DNA of 64,000 nucleotides. It comes from Nocardioides perillae (GTDB lineage: Bacteria > Actinomycetota > Actinomycetes > Propionibacteriales > Nocardioidaceae). The stretch is taken from assembly GCF_013409425.1 (NCBI RefSeq), contig NZ_JACCAC010000001.1:3534001-3598000 (forward strand), written 5' to 3'. Below the pieces are notes generated by a model that was not told the origin of the DNA, searched no databases, and was given only the letters and a program-made list of their open reading frames with translations. Positions 41,706 through 49,836 of this stretch are shown in pieces; position 1 is the stretch's first letter; each line of letters opens with the position of its first letter. The position numbers and the translations under genes are program-made.

Positions 41706-42902
41706 GTGGTCGAGCTCACCGTCCGCCTCGTCGTGTCGCTGGCCGTCGTCGTCGGCCTCATGCTGCTGCTCGCGCGCCTGGGTGGCCGCAAGTTCCGCGG
41801 CGGCGCCGGCACGCCGGTGCGCGTCGTGCACCGGCAGGCGTTGACGCGCGGCTCGGCCCTGACGGTCGTCGAGGTCGGCGGCCGCGTGCTCGTGCTCGGC
41901 ACCACCGAGCAGCAGGTCAACGTGCTCGCCGAGCTCGACCCGTCGGAGGTCGAGGGCGCGACCGTGCCGGCCGCGACCCCCGACGACACCGCCCACACCA
42001 CCGACGGCGTCGACGGCGCCGAGGGGGACGAGCCTGCCCTCGAGGACGAGGTCGTCGAGGAGGAGGTCGAGCCCGACCTGCTCAGCCCCGAGGAGCTGCG
42101 CGTGCTCGCCGAGCTGGCCGCTCTCGACGAGGACGCCGCGACGGAGGAGCCCGCCGACCAGGAGGTGCTCGAGCTCCCCGCCGGCCTGCCCTCCCTGGTG
42201 CCCGCGCACCTCGCCGGCCTCGCGGGCCTCGCCGGCTCCGCTGCGCTGGCGGCCGACGCCGCCGCGGTCGCCGCCGCCCCGGCCGCCGCCCCGCTCGTGG
42301 TCGTCCCCGCGCCCGCTCCGGCTCCCGTCGCCTCAGAGCCCGTCCGCGGGCGACGCTGCGCCGCCGTGCCGGTCGACTCGGCGCCCGTCCTCACCTCCGT
42401 TGGTCACCGCCTCGGTGCCCCCGCCGCCGCCCACGCCGGCGGTGGCCGCCGCATCGCGACCCGGGTCACCGCACCCGTCCCCCACCCCGACACCGCGACG
42501 ACCCCGCAGGACGCCCCGGTGCCGGCCGCGCCGCCGGCCACCCCCGCGGTGGCCGCCACCCCCGCACCCCCGCCGTACGCCGTGTCCGCACCCGTGCGCG
42601 CCGCCGTCGCCCGCCCCGCGGTCTCCCTCGACGACTTCCTCGCGAGCGTCGGCATCGACCCGGCCACCGCGACGATGCCGCAGACCCTGGCCGCGACCCC
42701 CGCTGCGACCCCCACGGCACAGCCGGCCGCCACCCCGGCACCTGCCCCCGCAGCTGCCCCCGCCGCCGAGCCCGCCCGCGCCCCCCGCCGCACCCGCGCC
42801 CCGCGCGAGGTGGCGGCGCAGCCGAGCGGCCCGCTCGCCGGCTCGGTGCTCTCACCGCAGACCTGGCGCCAGGCGATCGCCGCCGTCCGGCGGGCCTCGT
42901 GA
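41706..42902 (+). CDS. fliO: Flagellar biosynthesis protein FliO
   Basis: 398 residues. One membrane helix at the N-terminus (LVVSLAVVVGLMLLLARLGG) followed by the small FliO domain VRVVHRQALTRGSALTVVEV and RVLVLGTTEQQVNVL. The remaining 300 residues are an acidic then Ala/Pro-rich extension with no known domain, far beyond usual FliO length. FliO stabilises FliP during gate assembly; fliP follows with a 4-base overlap. Confidence 0.87.
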   Translation: MVELTVRLVVSLAVVVGLMLLLARLGGRKFRGGAGTPVRVVHRQALTRGSALTVVEVGGRVLVLGTTEQQVNVLAELDPSEVEGATVPAATPDDTAHTTDGVDGAEGDEPALEDEVVEEEVEPDLLSPEELRVLAELAALDEDAATEEPADQEVLELPAGLPSLVPAHLAGLAGLAGSAALAADAAAVAAAPAAAPLVVVPAPAPAPVASEPVRGRRCAAVPVDSAPVLTSVGHRLGAPAAAHAGGGRRIATRVTAPVPHPDTATTPQDAPVPAAPPATPAVAATPAPPPYAVSAPVRAAVARPAVSLDDFLASVGIDPATATMPQTLAATPAATPTAQPAATPAPAPAAAPAAEPARAPRRTRAPREVAAQPSGPLAGSVLSPQTWRQAIAAVRRAS

Positions 42903-43786
42903 CCCTCGTCCGCCGCGCTGCCGCGACCCTCGCGGCGGTGGTCCTCGGGGTGCTCCTCGCCCTCGTCGCGGCCCCCGCCCAGGCGCAGCCGACGCTGCCG
43001 GAGCCGACGCCCGGCCAGACCGACGGCCAGACCGACGGCCCCGCCGGCACCCCGCAGGACGGCCAGGACGAGCCGGGCGTCGACGGCCCCGCAGGCCCCA
43101 CCGGCCCGGGGGTCGACCCCGGCGACACGGTCTCGATCGACCTGACCGGCCTGTCCGGCACGCCGAGCACGTCGGTCACGGTCATCATCGGCCTGACGCT
43201 GCTCTCGCTGCTGCCCGCGATCCTGCTGACCTGCACCAGCTTCACGAAGATCCTCATCGTGCTGGGCCTCACCCGCAACGCGCTGGGCCTGCAGCAGACG
43301 CCGAACAACCAGGTGCTGGCCGGGCTCGCGCTCTTCCTCAGCCTCTTCATCATGGGCCCGGTGCTCTCGGAGATCAACGAGGTCGGGCTGCAGCCCTACC
43401 TCGACGGCGACAAGACCACCAGCGTCGCCTTCGAGGACGGCCTCGAGCCGCTGCGCGAGTTCATGCTCGACCAGACCGACAGCGAGGAGCTGACGCTCCT
43501 CACCAACGTCGCCGGGCGCGAGCTGCCCGAGGACCGCGCCGACGTGCCGACCGCCACGCTCATCCCGGCCTTCGTGCTGAGCGAGCTCAAGCAGGCCTTC
43601 GTCATCGGCTTCATCATCTTCATCCCCTTCCTCGTCATCGACATCGTCGTGAGCGGGGCGCTGATGGCGCTGGGCATGATGATGATGCCGCCGGTGATGG
43701 TGTCGCTGCCCTTCAAGCTCCTGCTGTTCGTCATGGTCGACGGCTGGGCGCTGATCATCCGTTCCCTCGTCGCGAGCTACGGCTAG
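42899..43786 (+). CDS. fliP: Flagellar export gate protein FliP
   Basis: 295 residues. Signal peptide (LVRRAAATLAAVVLGVLLAL to AQAQ), a Gly/Asp/Pro-rich insert, then the FliP core: TVIIGLTLLSLLPAILLTCT, FTKILIVLGLTRNALGLQQT, PTATLIPAFVLSELKQAFVI and MALGMMMMPPVMVSLPFKLL. Forms the export pore with FliQ and FliR. Confidence 0.97.
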   Translation: MTLVRRAAATLAAVVLGVLLALVAAPAQAQPTLPEPTPGQTDGQTDGPAGTPQDGQDEPGVDGPAGPTGPGVDPGDTVSIDLTGLSGTPSTSVTVIIGLTLLSLLPAILLTCTSFTKILIVLGLTRNALGLQQTPNNQVLAGLALFLSLFIMGPVLSEINEVGLQPYLDGDKTTSVAFEDGLEPLREFMLDQTDSEELTLLTNVAGRELPEDRADVPTATLIPAFVLSELKQAFVIGFIIFIPFLVIDIVVSGALMALGMMMMPPVMVSLPFKLLLFVMVDGWALIIRSLVASYG

Positions 43787-43816
43787 GCGCCGCGCGCCCG
43801 CCACCGGAGGACCCCT

Positions 43817-44086
43817 GTGACCGACACCGCCGTCATCGAGATCGCGCTCAAGACGATGCTCGTGGCCGCCAAGCTCTCCGCCCCGATCCTGGTGACCTCG
43901 CTGGTCATCGGCTTCGCGGTCTCCCTCTTCCAGTCGATGACGCAGATCCAGGAGTTCACCCTCGCCTTCGTGCCCAAGCTCGTCGGCGTCGGCATCGCGC
44001 TGCTCGTCAGCGGCAACTGGATGCTGCACACGCTGATGGCCTTCACCCACGACCTCTTCGACGCCCTGCCGTCGATGCTGGGCTGA
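43817..44086 (+). CDS. fliQ: Flagellar export gate protein FliQ
   Basis: 89 residues with two membrane helices; ALKTMLVAAKLSAPILVTSL and FQSMTQIQEFTLAFVPKLVG are family motifs. Located 30 bases after fliP with CGGAGGA upstream of GTG 43817. Confidence 0.97.
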   Translation: MTDTAVIEIALKTMLVAAKLSAPILVTSLVIGFAVSLFQSMTQIQEFTLAFVPKLVGVGIALLVSGNWMLHTLMAFTHDLFDALPSMLG

Positions 44087-44106
44087 CCCAGACCAGACCC
44101 GGACCC

Positions 44107-44883
44107 GTGACCCTGACCGTCGCCGGCGAGCCGCTGCTCGCCTTCCTCCTCGCCTCGGTGCGCATCGTGGCGTGGCTGGCGATCGTGCCGCCGTTCTCGA
44201 CGCGGTCGGTGCCGGCGATGGCGAAGGTCGTGCTGTCGCTGGGCCTCGCCTTCGCGGTCGCGCCGTCGCTGGCGCGCTCGACGATGCCGACCGGCACCTT
44301 CGAGCTGGCCGCGACCGCGCTCACGCAGGCGGCGGTCGGCCTCGGCATGGGCTTCGTGACCATGCTGCTCTTCGCGGCGATCGGCGCGGCAGGCAGCCTG
44401 GTCGACGTCTTCGGCGGCTTCGCGGTGGCGCAGATCTTCGACCCGCTGTCGATGAACATGAACACGGTCTTCGGCAAGTTCCACCAGCTGCTCGCCACGA
44501 TGCTCCTCTTCGCCAGCGGCGGGCACCTGCTGGTCATCGGCGGGCTGCTGAAGACCTTCCACTTCCTGCCGATCGGCGAGACCCCCGACGTCGACGGCCC
44601 GGGCCTGCTCACCACGGCGTTCTCGATGTTCTTCGTGACGGCCGTGCAGATCGCGCTGCCGTTGATCGCGGTGCTGTTCATCGCCGACGTCGGCCTCGCG
44701 CTGCTGACCAAGGTCGCCCCGCAGATGCAGGCGATCAACGTGATGTTCCCGGCCAAGATCGGGCTCACGCTCGTGCTGCTGGGCCTGTCCTTCCCCGTGC
44801 TGCCCGAGGCGCTCGACCGGCTGGTCGACCTCGCCCTCGAGGCCATGGCCACGATCGCCGGCGCGGGCGCCGGCGCCGGCTGA
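44107..44883 (+). CDS. fliR: Flagellar export gate protein FliR
   Basis: 258 residues, about six membrane helices. AFLLASVRIVAWLAIVPPFS, VGLGMGFVTMLLFAAIGAAG and LLTKVAPQMQAINVMFPAKI match FliR. GTG 44107 is chosen because the family N-terminus begins within ten residues of it. flhB follows after ten bases. Confidence 0.96.
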   Translation: MTLTVAGEPLLAFLLASVRIVAWLAIVPPFSTRSVPAMAKVVLSLGLAFAVAPSLARSTMPTGTFELAATALTQAAVGLGMGFVTMLLFAAIGAAGSLVDVFGGFAVAQIFDPLSMNMNTVFGKFHQLLATMLLFASGGHLLVIGGLLKTFHFLPIGETPDVDGPGLLTTAFSMFFVTAVQIALPLIAVLFIADVGLALLTKVAPQMQAINVMFPAKIGLTLVLLGLSFPVLPEALDRLVDLALEAMATIAGAGAGAG

Positions 44884-44893
44884 GGGAGGTGCG

Positions 44894-46066
44894 GTGGCCG
44901 ACAGCAGTGAGGAGAAGACAGAGAAGCCGACTCCGAAGAAGAAGAAGGAGTCGCGCAAGGAGGGGCAGGTCCCCCGCACCCAGGAGCTGGGCGGGTGGCT
45001 CTCGATGCTGGCCGTCGGGCTGGCGCTGCCGCCGCTGGTCGGCCGCGAGCTCGAGGCGCTGCGCACCCTCATGGCCGCCAGCGTCACCGCGATCGAGGAC
45101 GCCTCGATCGCCGTCGCCCTGCAGCTGCTCGGCGACGGCGCCCGCCACGTGCTCGTGGCGCTGGTGCTCCTGGGCTGCGGCGTCATGGTGGTCGGCGTGG
45201 CCGGCACCGTGGCCCAGGGCGGCTTCTACCTCGCGACCAAGGCGGTCAAGCCGAGCGCCAAGAAGCTCAACCCGATCTCGGGCGCCAAGCGCATCTTCGG
45301 CACGCAGGCGCTGTGGGAGGGCGCCAAGGTGCTGCTCAAGAGCGCGGTCGTCGGCTTCCTGGCCTACGGCGCGGTCAAGGCGATGGTGCCGATGGTCGGC
45401 GGCCTGGTGCCGATCCCGGCCGTCCTCACCGCGGTGGCCGACGAGGCGCTCGGCCTCATCCGCAACGTCGCCGTCGCCGGGGTCGTGATGGCTGCCGCCG
45501 ACTACGCCTTCCAACGCCGCAAGGTCGGCAAGCAGACCCGGATGTCGCACTCCGAGGTCAAGCAGGAGCACAAGCAGGCCGAGGGCGACCCGCTGCTCAA
45601 GGGCGCGATCCGCAGCCGCCAGATGGCGATGTCGCGCTCGCGCATGATGGCCGCGGTCGCCGACGCCGACGTCGTCCTCGTCAACCCCACGCACGTGGCC
45701 ATCGCACTGCGCTACGACGCGGCCCAGGGCGCGCCGCGCGTCGTCGCCCGGGGCGCCGGCGCGGTCGCCGCGAAGATCCGCGAGCGCGCCGCCGAGCACG
45801 ACGTGCCGCTCGTCCGCGACGTGCCGCTGGCCCGCGCCCTCTACGGCGCCTGCGACGTCGGCCACGAGATCCCCGCGGAGCTGTTCGCGGCCGTGGCGCA
45901 GGTGCTGGCCTTCGTCATCAGCCGCCGCACGGCGGGCCGCACCGGCGGCGAGCACCGCTCGCCGCGACCCGAGGGCGCGCTGCCGGAGCTCCCGACGGGC
46001 GGTCGGCGGCGCCGGTCTGCACCAGCGGACGCGGTTCCCTCAGCAGCGCTGGCACCCGGCCGATAG
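44894..46066 (+). CDS. flhB: Flagellar export switch protein FlhB
   Basis: 390 residues. EEKTEKPTPKKKKESRKEGQ N-terminus, four membrane helices, and the autocleavage motif Asn264-Pro-Thr-His in VVLVNPTHVAIALRYD, needed for the hook-to-filament export switch. The last 40 residues (rich in Arg and Pro) extend beyond most family members. GTG 44894 follows GGGAGG. Confidence 0.97.
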   Translation: MADSSEEKTEKPTPKKKKESRKEGQVPRTQELGGWLSMLAVGLALPPLVGRELEALRTLMAASVTAIEDASIAVALQLLGDGARHVLVALVLLGCGVMVVGVAGTVAQGGFYLATKAVKPSAKKLNPISGAKRIFGTQALWEGAKVLLKSAVVGFLAYGAVKAMVPMVGGLVPIPAVLTAVADEALGLIRNVAVAGVVMAAADYAFQRRKVGKQTRMSHSEVKQEHKQAEGDPLLKGAIRSRQMAMSRSRMMAAVADADVVLVNPTHVAIALRYDAAQGAPRVVARGAGAVAAKIRERAAEHDVPLVRDVPLARALYGACDVGHEIPAELFAAVAQVLAFVISRRTAGRTGGEHRSPRPEGALPELPTGGRRRRSAPADAVPSAALAPGR

Positions 46067-46073
46067 GGCCGTC

Positions 46074-46092
46074 GGGCTCCAGGACGGAGCCC
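46074..46092 (+). other. Hairpin between flhB and flhA
   Basis: GGGCTCC-AGGAC-GGAGCCC, 7-bp perfect stem in the 78-bp gap. It may attenuate or process the message ahead of flhA, which starts with a rare TTG. Confidence 0.4.
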
Positions 46093-46144
46093 GCACGCGG
46101 CGCCACGGACGGCGCGCACCCCTCGTGAGAGAGCGACCCGTCCG

Positions 46145-48202
46145 TTGCCCCTGAAGCGCCTGACCCAGCTCGGTGTCCCCGTCGGCATCGTGATGATCGT
46201 CGTGATGCTCGTCGTGCCGCTGCCCGCGGTCGTCCTCGACCTGCTGATCGCGCTCAACATCACCGGTGCGCTGCTGGTCCTGCTCGTCGCGATGTTCGTG
46301 CGGCGCCCGCTCGACTTCGCCGCCTTCCCCGCCGTCATCCTCGTCATGACGCTCTTCCGCCTCGCGCTCAACGTCAGCGCGACCCGGCTGGTGCTGCTCG
46401 ACGGCTACGCCGGCAAGGTCATCGACACCTTCGGCCACTTCGTCGTCGGCGGCTCGCTGATCGTCGGCCTCATCGTCTTCTCGATCCTGCTGGTCATCCA
46501 GTTCGTCGTCATCACCAACGGCGCCGGCCGCGTCGCCGAGGTCGGCGCCCGCTTCACCCTCGACGCCATGCCCGGCAAGCAGATGGCCATCGACGCCGAC
46601 CTCAACTCCGGGCTCATCGACGAGGACGAGGCCCGGCGCCGACGCGCCGAGGTGCACCAGGAGGCCGACTTCTACGGCGCGATGGACGGTGCCTCGAAGT
46701 TCGTCAAGGGCGACGCCATCGCGGCGATCATCATCACCCTGGTCAACCTGGTGGGCGGCTTCGCCGTCGGCGTCGCGCAGCTGGGCATGCCCTTCGGCGA
46801 GGCCGTGCAGACCTACAGCCTGCTGACCGTCGGCGACGGCCTGGTCTCGCAGATCCCGGCCCTGCTGCTCTCGGTCGCGACCGGCCTCATCGTCACCCGC
46901 AACACCGGTGACGAGGACATGGGCTCCGACATCCTGCGGCAGCTCACGGCCAACAAGGTGCCGCTGCGGGTCGCCGGCTTCGCCGCCCTCGCGCTCTGCC
47001 TCATCCCCGGGCTGCCCAAGCTGCCGTTCATCGTCGCCGGCGGGATCATGCTGCTCGCCTCCGCCCGGGTGGGCGAACCGGAGGAACCGGCCGACACGGG
47101 CGCGGAGCTCGAGCCGGTCGCGGTCGCCGACTCCCCCGAGATGCTCGCCTCGGAGATCCAGATCGACCCGCTCGGCCTCGAGCTCTCCGCCGACATCATC
47201 GACCTCGTCGACACCGCCACCGGCGGCGACCTGCTCGAGCGGGTCAAGGCGCTGCGCCGCAAGGTCGCCACCGACATCGGCATCGTGGTGCCGCCGGTGC
47301 GCACCCGCGACAACCTCGACCTGCCGCTGCGCACCTACGCGATCAAGCTCTTCGGCATCGAGGTCGCGCGCGGCGAGGCCCCCTCCGGCACGGTGCTCGC
47401 GATCGGCGACTACCTCTCCGCGCTGCCCGGCGAACCCACCCGCGAGCCCGTCTTCGGGCTCGACGCGAAGTGGATCCCCGCCGAGATGCGCAACCAGGCC
47501 GAGCTGGCCGGCGCGACCGTCGTCGACCGCTCGTCGGTCGTCACGACCCACCTCGCCGAGGTCGTCACCACCCACGCCGCCCGCCTGCTCGGCCGCGAGG
47601 ACGTCAAGCTGCTCACCGAGGTCGTCAAGCGCACGCACCCGGTCGTCATCGAGGAGCTCACCCCCGCCCAGCTCAGCCTGGGCGAGGTGCAGCGGGTGCT
47701 GCAGGCGCTGCTCGACGAGCAGGTGTCGGTGCGCGACCTGGTGCGCATCTTCGAGGCGCTCTCGTTGCGCGCGCAGGCCACGAAGGACGTCGACGCGCTC
47801 GTCGAGAGCGCCCGCGCGGCGCTCGGTCCCGCCATCGCCGCGCCCTACGTGGTGCCCGGCGAGGGCGGTGCGACCGTCCACGTCATCAGCCTCGAGCCGC
47901 ACCTCGAGCAGCGCATGCTCGAGTCCATGCGCCTGGGCGACCAGGGCGCGGTGATCGCGCTCGACCCGGTCACCGGCCAGCACGTGCTGACCCAGCTCGC
48001 GCGGCTCGTGACCGACGCCGAGAACCTCGACGTCCGCCCCGTGCTCGTCTGCGCCCCGCAGATCCGCGCCGCGGTGCGCCGCCTGGTGCGACCGGCGCTC
48101 GAGAAGCTGCCGGTGCTCGCCTACACCGAGCTCAGCGGAGCTCAGCAGGTGCGCGCCGTCGGCACCGTGACCGCCGAGCCCACCATGGCGGTGACCGCGT
48201 GA
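46145..48202 (+). CDS. flhA: Flagellar export protein FlhA
   Basis: 685 residues. Eight membrane helices in the first half with the FHIPEP-type segment LTLFRLALNVSATRLVLL (here MTLFRLALNVSATRLVLL), the charged loop FTLDAMPGKQMAIDADLNSG, and a four-subdomain cytoplasmic half (LPLRTYAIKLFGIEVARGEA). The only suitable start is TTG 46145, as no in-frame ATG or GTG precedes the first helix; this implies modest translation. Its stop overlaps the next small gene. Confidence 0.96.
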   Translation: MPLKRLTQLGVPVGIVMIVVMLVVPLPAVVLDLLIALNITGALLVLLVAMFVRRPLDFAAFPAVILVMTLFRLALNVSATRLVLLDGYAGKVIDTFGHFVVGGSLIVGLIVFSILLVIQFVVITNGAGRVAEVGARFTLDAMPGKQMAIDADLNSGLIDEDEARRRRAEVHQEADFYGAMDGASKFVKGDAIAAIIITLVNLVGGFAVGVAQLGMPFGEAVQTYSLLTVGDGLVSQIPALLLSVATGLIVTRNTGDEDMGSDILRQLTANKVPLRVAGFAALALCLIPGLPKLPFIVAGGIMLLASARVGEPEEPADTGAELEPVAVADSPEMLASEIQIDPLGLELSADIIDLVDTATGGDLLERVKALRRKVATDIGIVVPPVRTRDNLDLPLRTYAIKLFGIEVARGEAPSGTVLAIGDYLSALPGEPTREPVFGLDAKWIPAEMRNQAELAGATVVDRSSVVTTHLAEVVTTHAARLLGREDVKLLTEVVKRTHPVVIEELTPAQLSLGEVQRVLQALLDEQVSVRDLVRIFEALSLRAQATKDVDALVESARAALGPAIAAPYVVPGEGGATVHVISLEPHLEQRMLESMRLGDQGAVIALDPVTGQHVLTQLARLVTDAENLDVRPVLVCAPQIRAAVRRLVRPALEKLPVLAYTELSGAQQVRAVGTVTAEPTMAVTA

Positions 48203-48507
48203 GCCCCCTCAACGGCACCGTGCTCCTGGCCGCCGCGGTGGTCGCCTCCCCCGCGCTCTACGGCGGGTTCGTCGGCGGCACGATGCCCACCGACACCGCC
48301 CTTACCCGCTACCTGGTCGCCGTCGGCGCGTGCTGGGTGCTGTTCTCGGTCATGGTCGAGCTGGTCCTGCCCTCGCGCGACGAGGTCGCCCGTGCGGTGC
48401 AGGCGCGCGACGCCGCGGCGGCCGCCGAGCGCGCGGCGTCCGCCGACGCCGCCCCACCGGCGTACGACGTGCCGCCCGGCAGCGGCGCGAGCGACCCCGC
48501 CGCCTGA
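48199..48507 (+). CDS. Small two-helix membrane protein after flhA
   Basis: 102 residues, not recognised. Two membrane helices (about 6-22 and 36-56, YLVAVGACWVLFSVMVELVL) and an Ala/Glu-rich cytoplasmic tail. GTG overlaps the flhA stop, making it the last gene of the fliM operon, so a motility-linked role is inferred from position. Confidence 0.75.
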   Translation: MSPLNGTVLLAAAVVASPALYGGFVGGTMPTDTALTRYLVAVGACWVLFSVMVELVLPSRDEVARAVQARDAAAAAERAASADAAPPAYDVPPGSGASDPAA

Positions 48508-48571
48508 GCCCGCCGCCTCAGCCCCCTGCGCCCGCCGCCTGAGCCCGACCCGAGAGGAGCCCCGCGTCGGC

Positions 48572-49189
48572 TCAGCCGTCGACGAGCGTCGTGATGTCGG
48601 TCGCCAGCTCGGAGGCGGAGGTGTCGCTGCGCCACACGATCGGCGCGTCGCCCGCTTGGTCGACGCCGACGACGTAGGTGCCGTGCAGGTCGGGGTCGGC
48701 GGCGACGCCCTCGCTGCCCTCGTCGACGAAGATGCCGACCGACCGGCCGAGGCTGGCGGTCTGCGCCAGGTCGGCGCGCACCCCGGTGAAGTCGGGGTCG
48801 AAGCGGGCGAGGTAGTCGGTGAGCACCGGCGCGGTGTCGGTCTCGGGGTCGGTGGTGACGAAGTAGACCTCGACCTCCTCGCGCACCTCCGGCTCGAGCC
48901 GGGTCAGCGCGGAGGCGACGGTCGCCATCACCGCCGAGCAGACGTCGGGGCACGAGGTGTAGCCGAAGAAGAGCAGGCTCAGCCGGTTGTCCTGCTCCTC
49001 GCCGAAGTCGACGGTCTCGCCGGCCACCGTCGTCAGCCGTGCCGACTCGACCGCGAAGGGCGGGTCGACCACCGTGCCGGTCAGGGCGGCGGGCTCACTC
49101 CCGGAGCACGCGGCGGCCAGGCCCAGCAGCGCGGTCGCGACCACGGCTGCGGCCCGGCCGCGGCCGCGCCCTGCCCGCGCGGCCCTCAC
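48572..49189 (-). CDS. SCO1/SenC family lipoprotein
   Basis: 205 residues. Lipoprotein signal (lipobox LAAAC), then a thioredoxin-like fold with the copper/redox motif CPDVC in FFGYTSCPDVCSAVMA and the conserved histidine in DPDLHGTYVVGVD. SCO proteins deliver copper to cytochrome c oxidase. GTG 49189 overlaps the stop of the TlpA-like gene, forming a two-gene redox operon convergent with the motility island. Confidence 0.9.
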   Translation of the reverse strand: MRAARAGRGRGRAAAVVATALLGLAAACSGSEPAALTGTVVDPPFAVESARLTTVAGETVDFGEEQDNRLSLLFFGYTSCPDVCSAVMATVASALTRLEPEVREEVEVYFVTTDPETDTAPVLTDYLARFDPDFTGVRADLAQTASLGRSVGIFVDEGSEGVAADPDLHGTYVVGVDQAGDAPIVWRSDTSASELATDITTLVDG

Positions 49190-49770
49190 GCCGACACCGC
49201 CTCGAGCGCGGTCGCCGCGAAGGCGGCCTCGTCGGTGATCTCGCCGAGGTGCGCGCGCACGGCCCGGCCGTCGACGAGCGCGACGGTCATCGGCAGCGCC
49301 CGCGGCGGCACCTGGCCGTCGAGGTCGACCAGCAGCTGGCCGGTGGGGTCGACGTAGTTGGGGTAGGTCACGCCCGTCTCCTCCAGCATCGCCGCGACCG
49401 GGCCGGGGTCGCGCTCGCGCGCCAGGCCGACGACGGGCAGGCCGGTGCGCCGTCCCACCCGCTGCAGCAGCGGCAGCTCGCGACGGCACGGCGCGCACCA
49501 GGTGGCCCACACGTTGACCAGGAGCGGGCCGGCGAGGTCGACCTGGGCGGGTCCGGTCACCGCCGTCACGTCGCCGAGCCGCACCTCACGGCCGTCGAGG
49601 TCGACCCACCCGGCCTCGGCGGCGGTGGAGCCGCGCCGCGACCCGGCCTCGCCGGACCCGGCGCACCCCGCGGCGAGGAGCCCGAGGCCGCCGGCGACGG
49701 CGCCGAGCACGAGGCGCCGGCCCACCGGCCGGGTCGTCGACGTCAGGGGGTGGCGCGAGGGGTTCACCAC
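49186..49770 (-). CDS. TlpA/ResA-like thioredoxin lipoprotein
   Basis: 194 residues. Signal sequence with lipobox LLAAGC, then the thioredoxin core LLVNVWATWCAPCRRELPLL (CxxC) and the cis-proline region PPRALPMTVALVDG. It probably reduces disulfides of apocytochrome or SCO cysteines outside the membrane. GTG 49770 and GTG 49767 are adjacent start options; no clear ribosome site is seen. Confidence 0.9.
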   Translation of the reverse strand: MVNPSRHPLTSTTRPVGRRLVLGAVAGGLGLLAAGCAGSGEAGSRRGSTAAEAGWVDLDGREVRLGDVTAVTGPAQVDLAGPLLVNVWATWCAPCRRELPLLQRVGRRTGLPVVGLARERDPGPVAAMLEETGVTYPNYVDPTGQLLVDLDGQVPPRALPMTVALVDGRAVRAHLGEITDEAAFAATALEAVSA

Positions 49771-49836
49771 GTCGACGGTACGTCGCACCCGCCGCTGACC
49801 GGAGGCCGTGCGGCGCACGTCACGCCGGCGCTGCGG

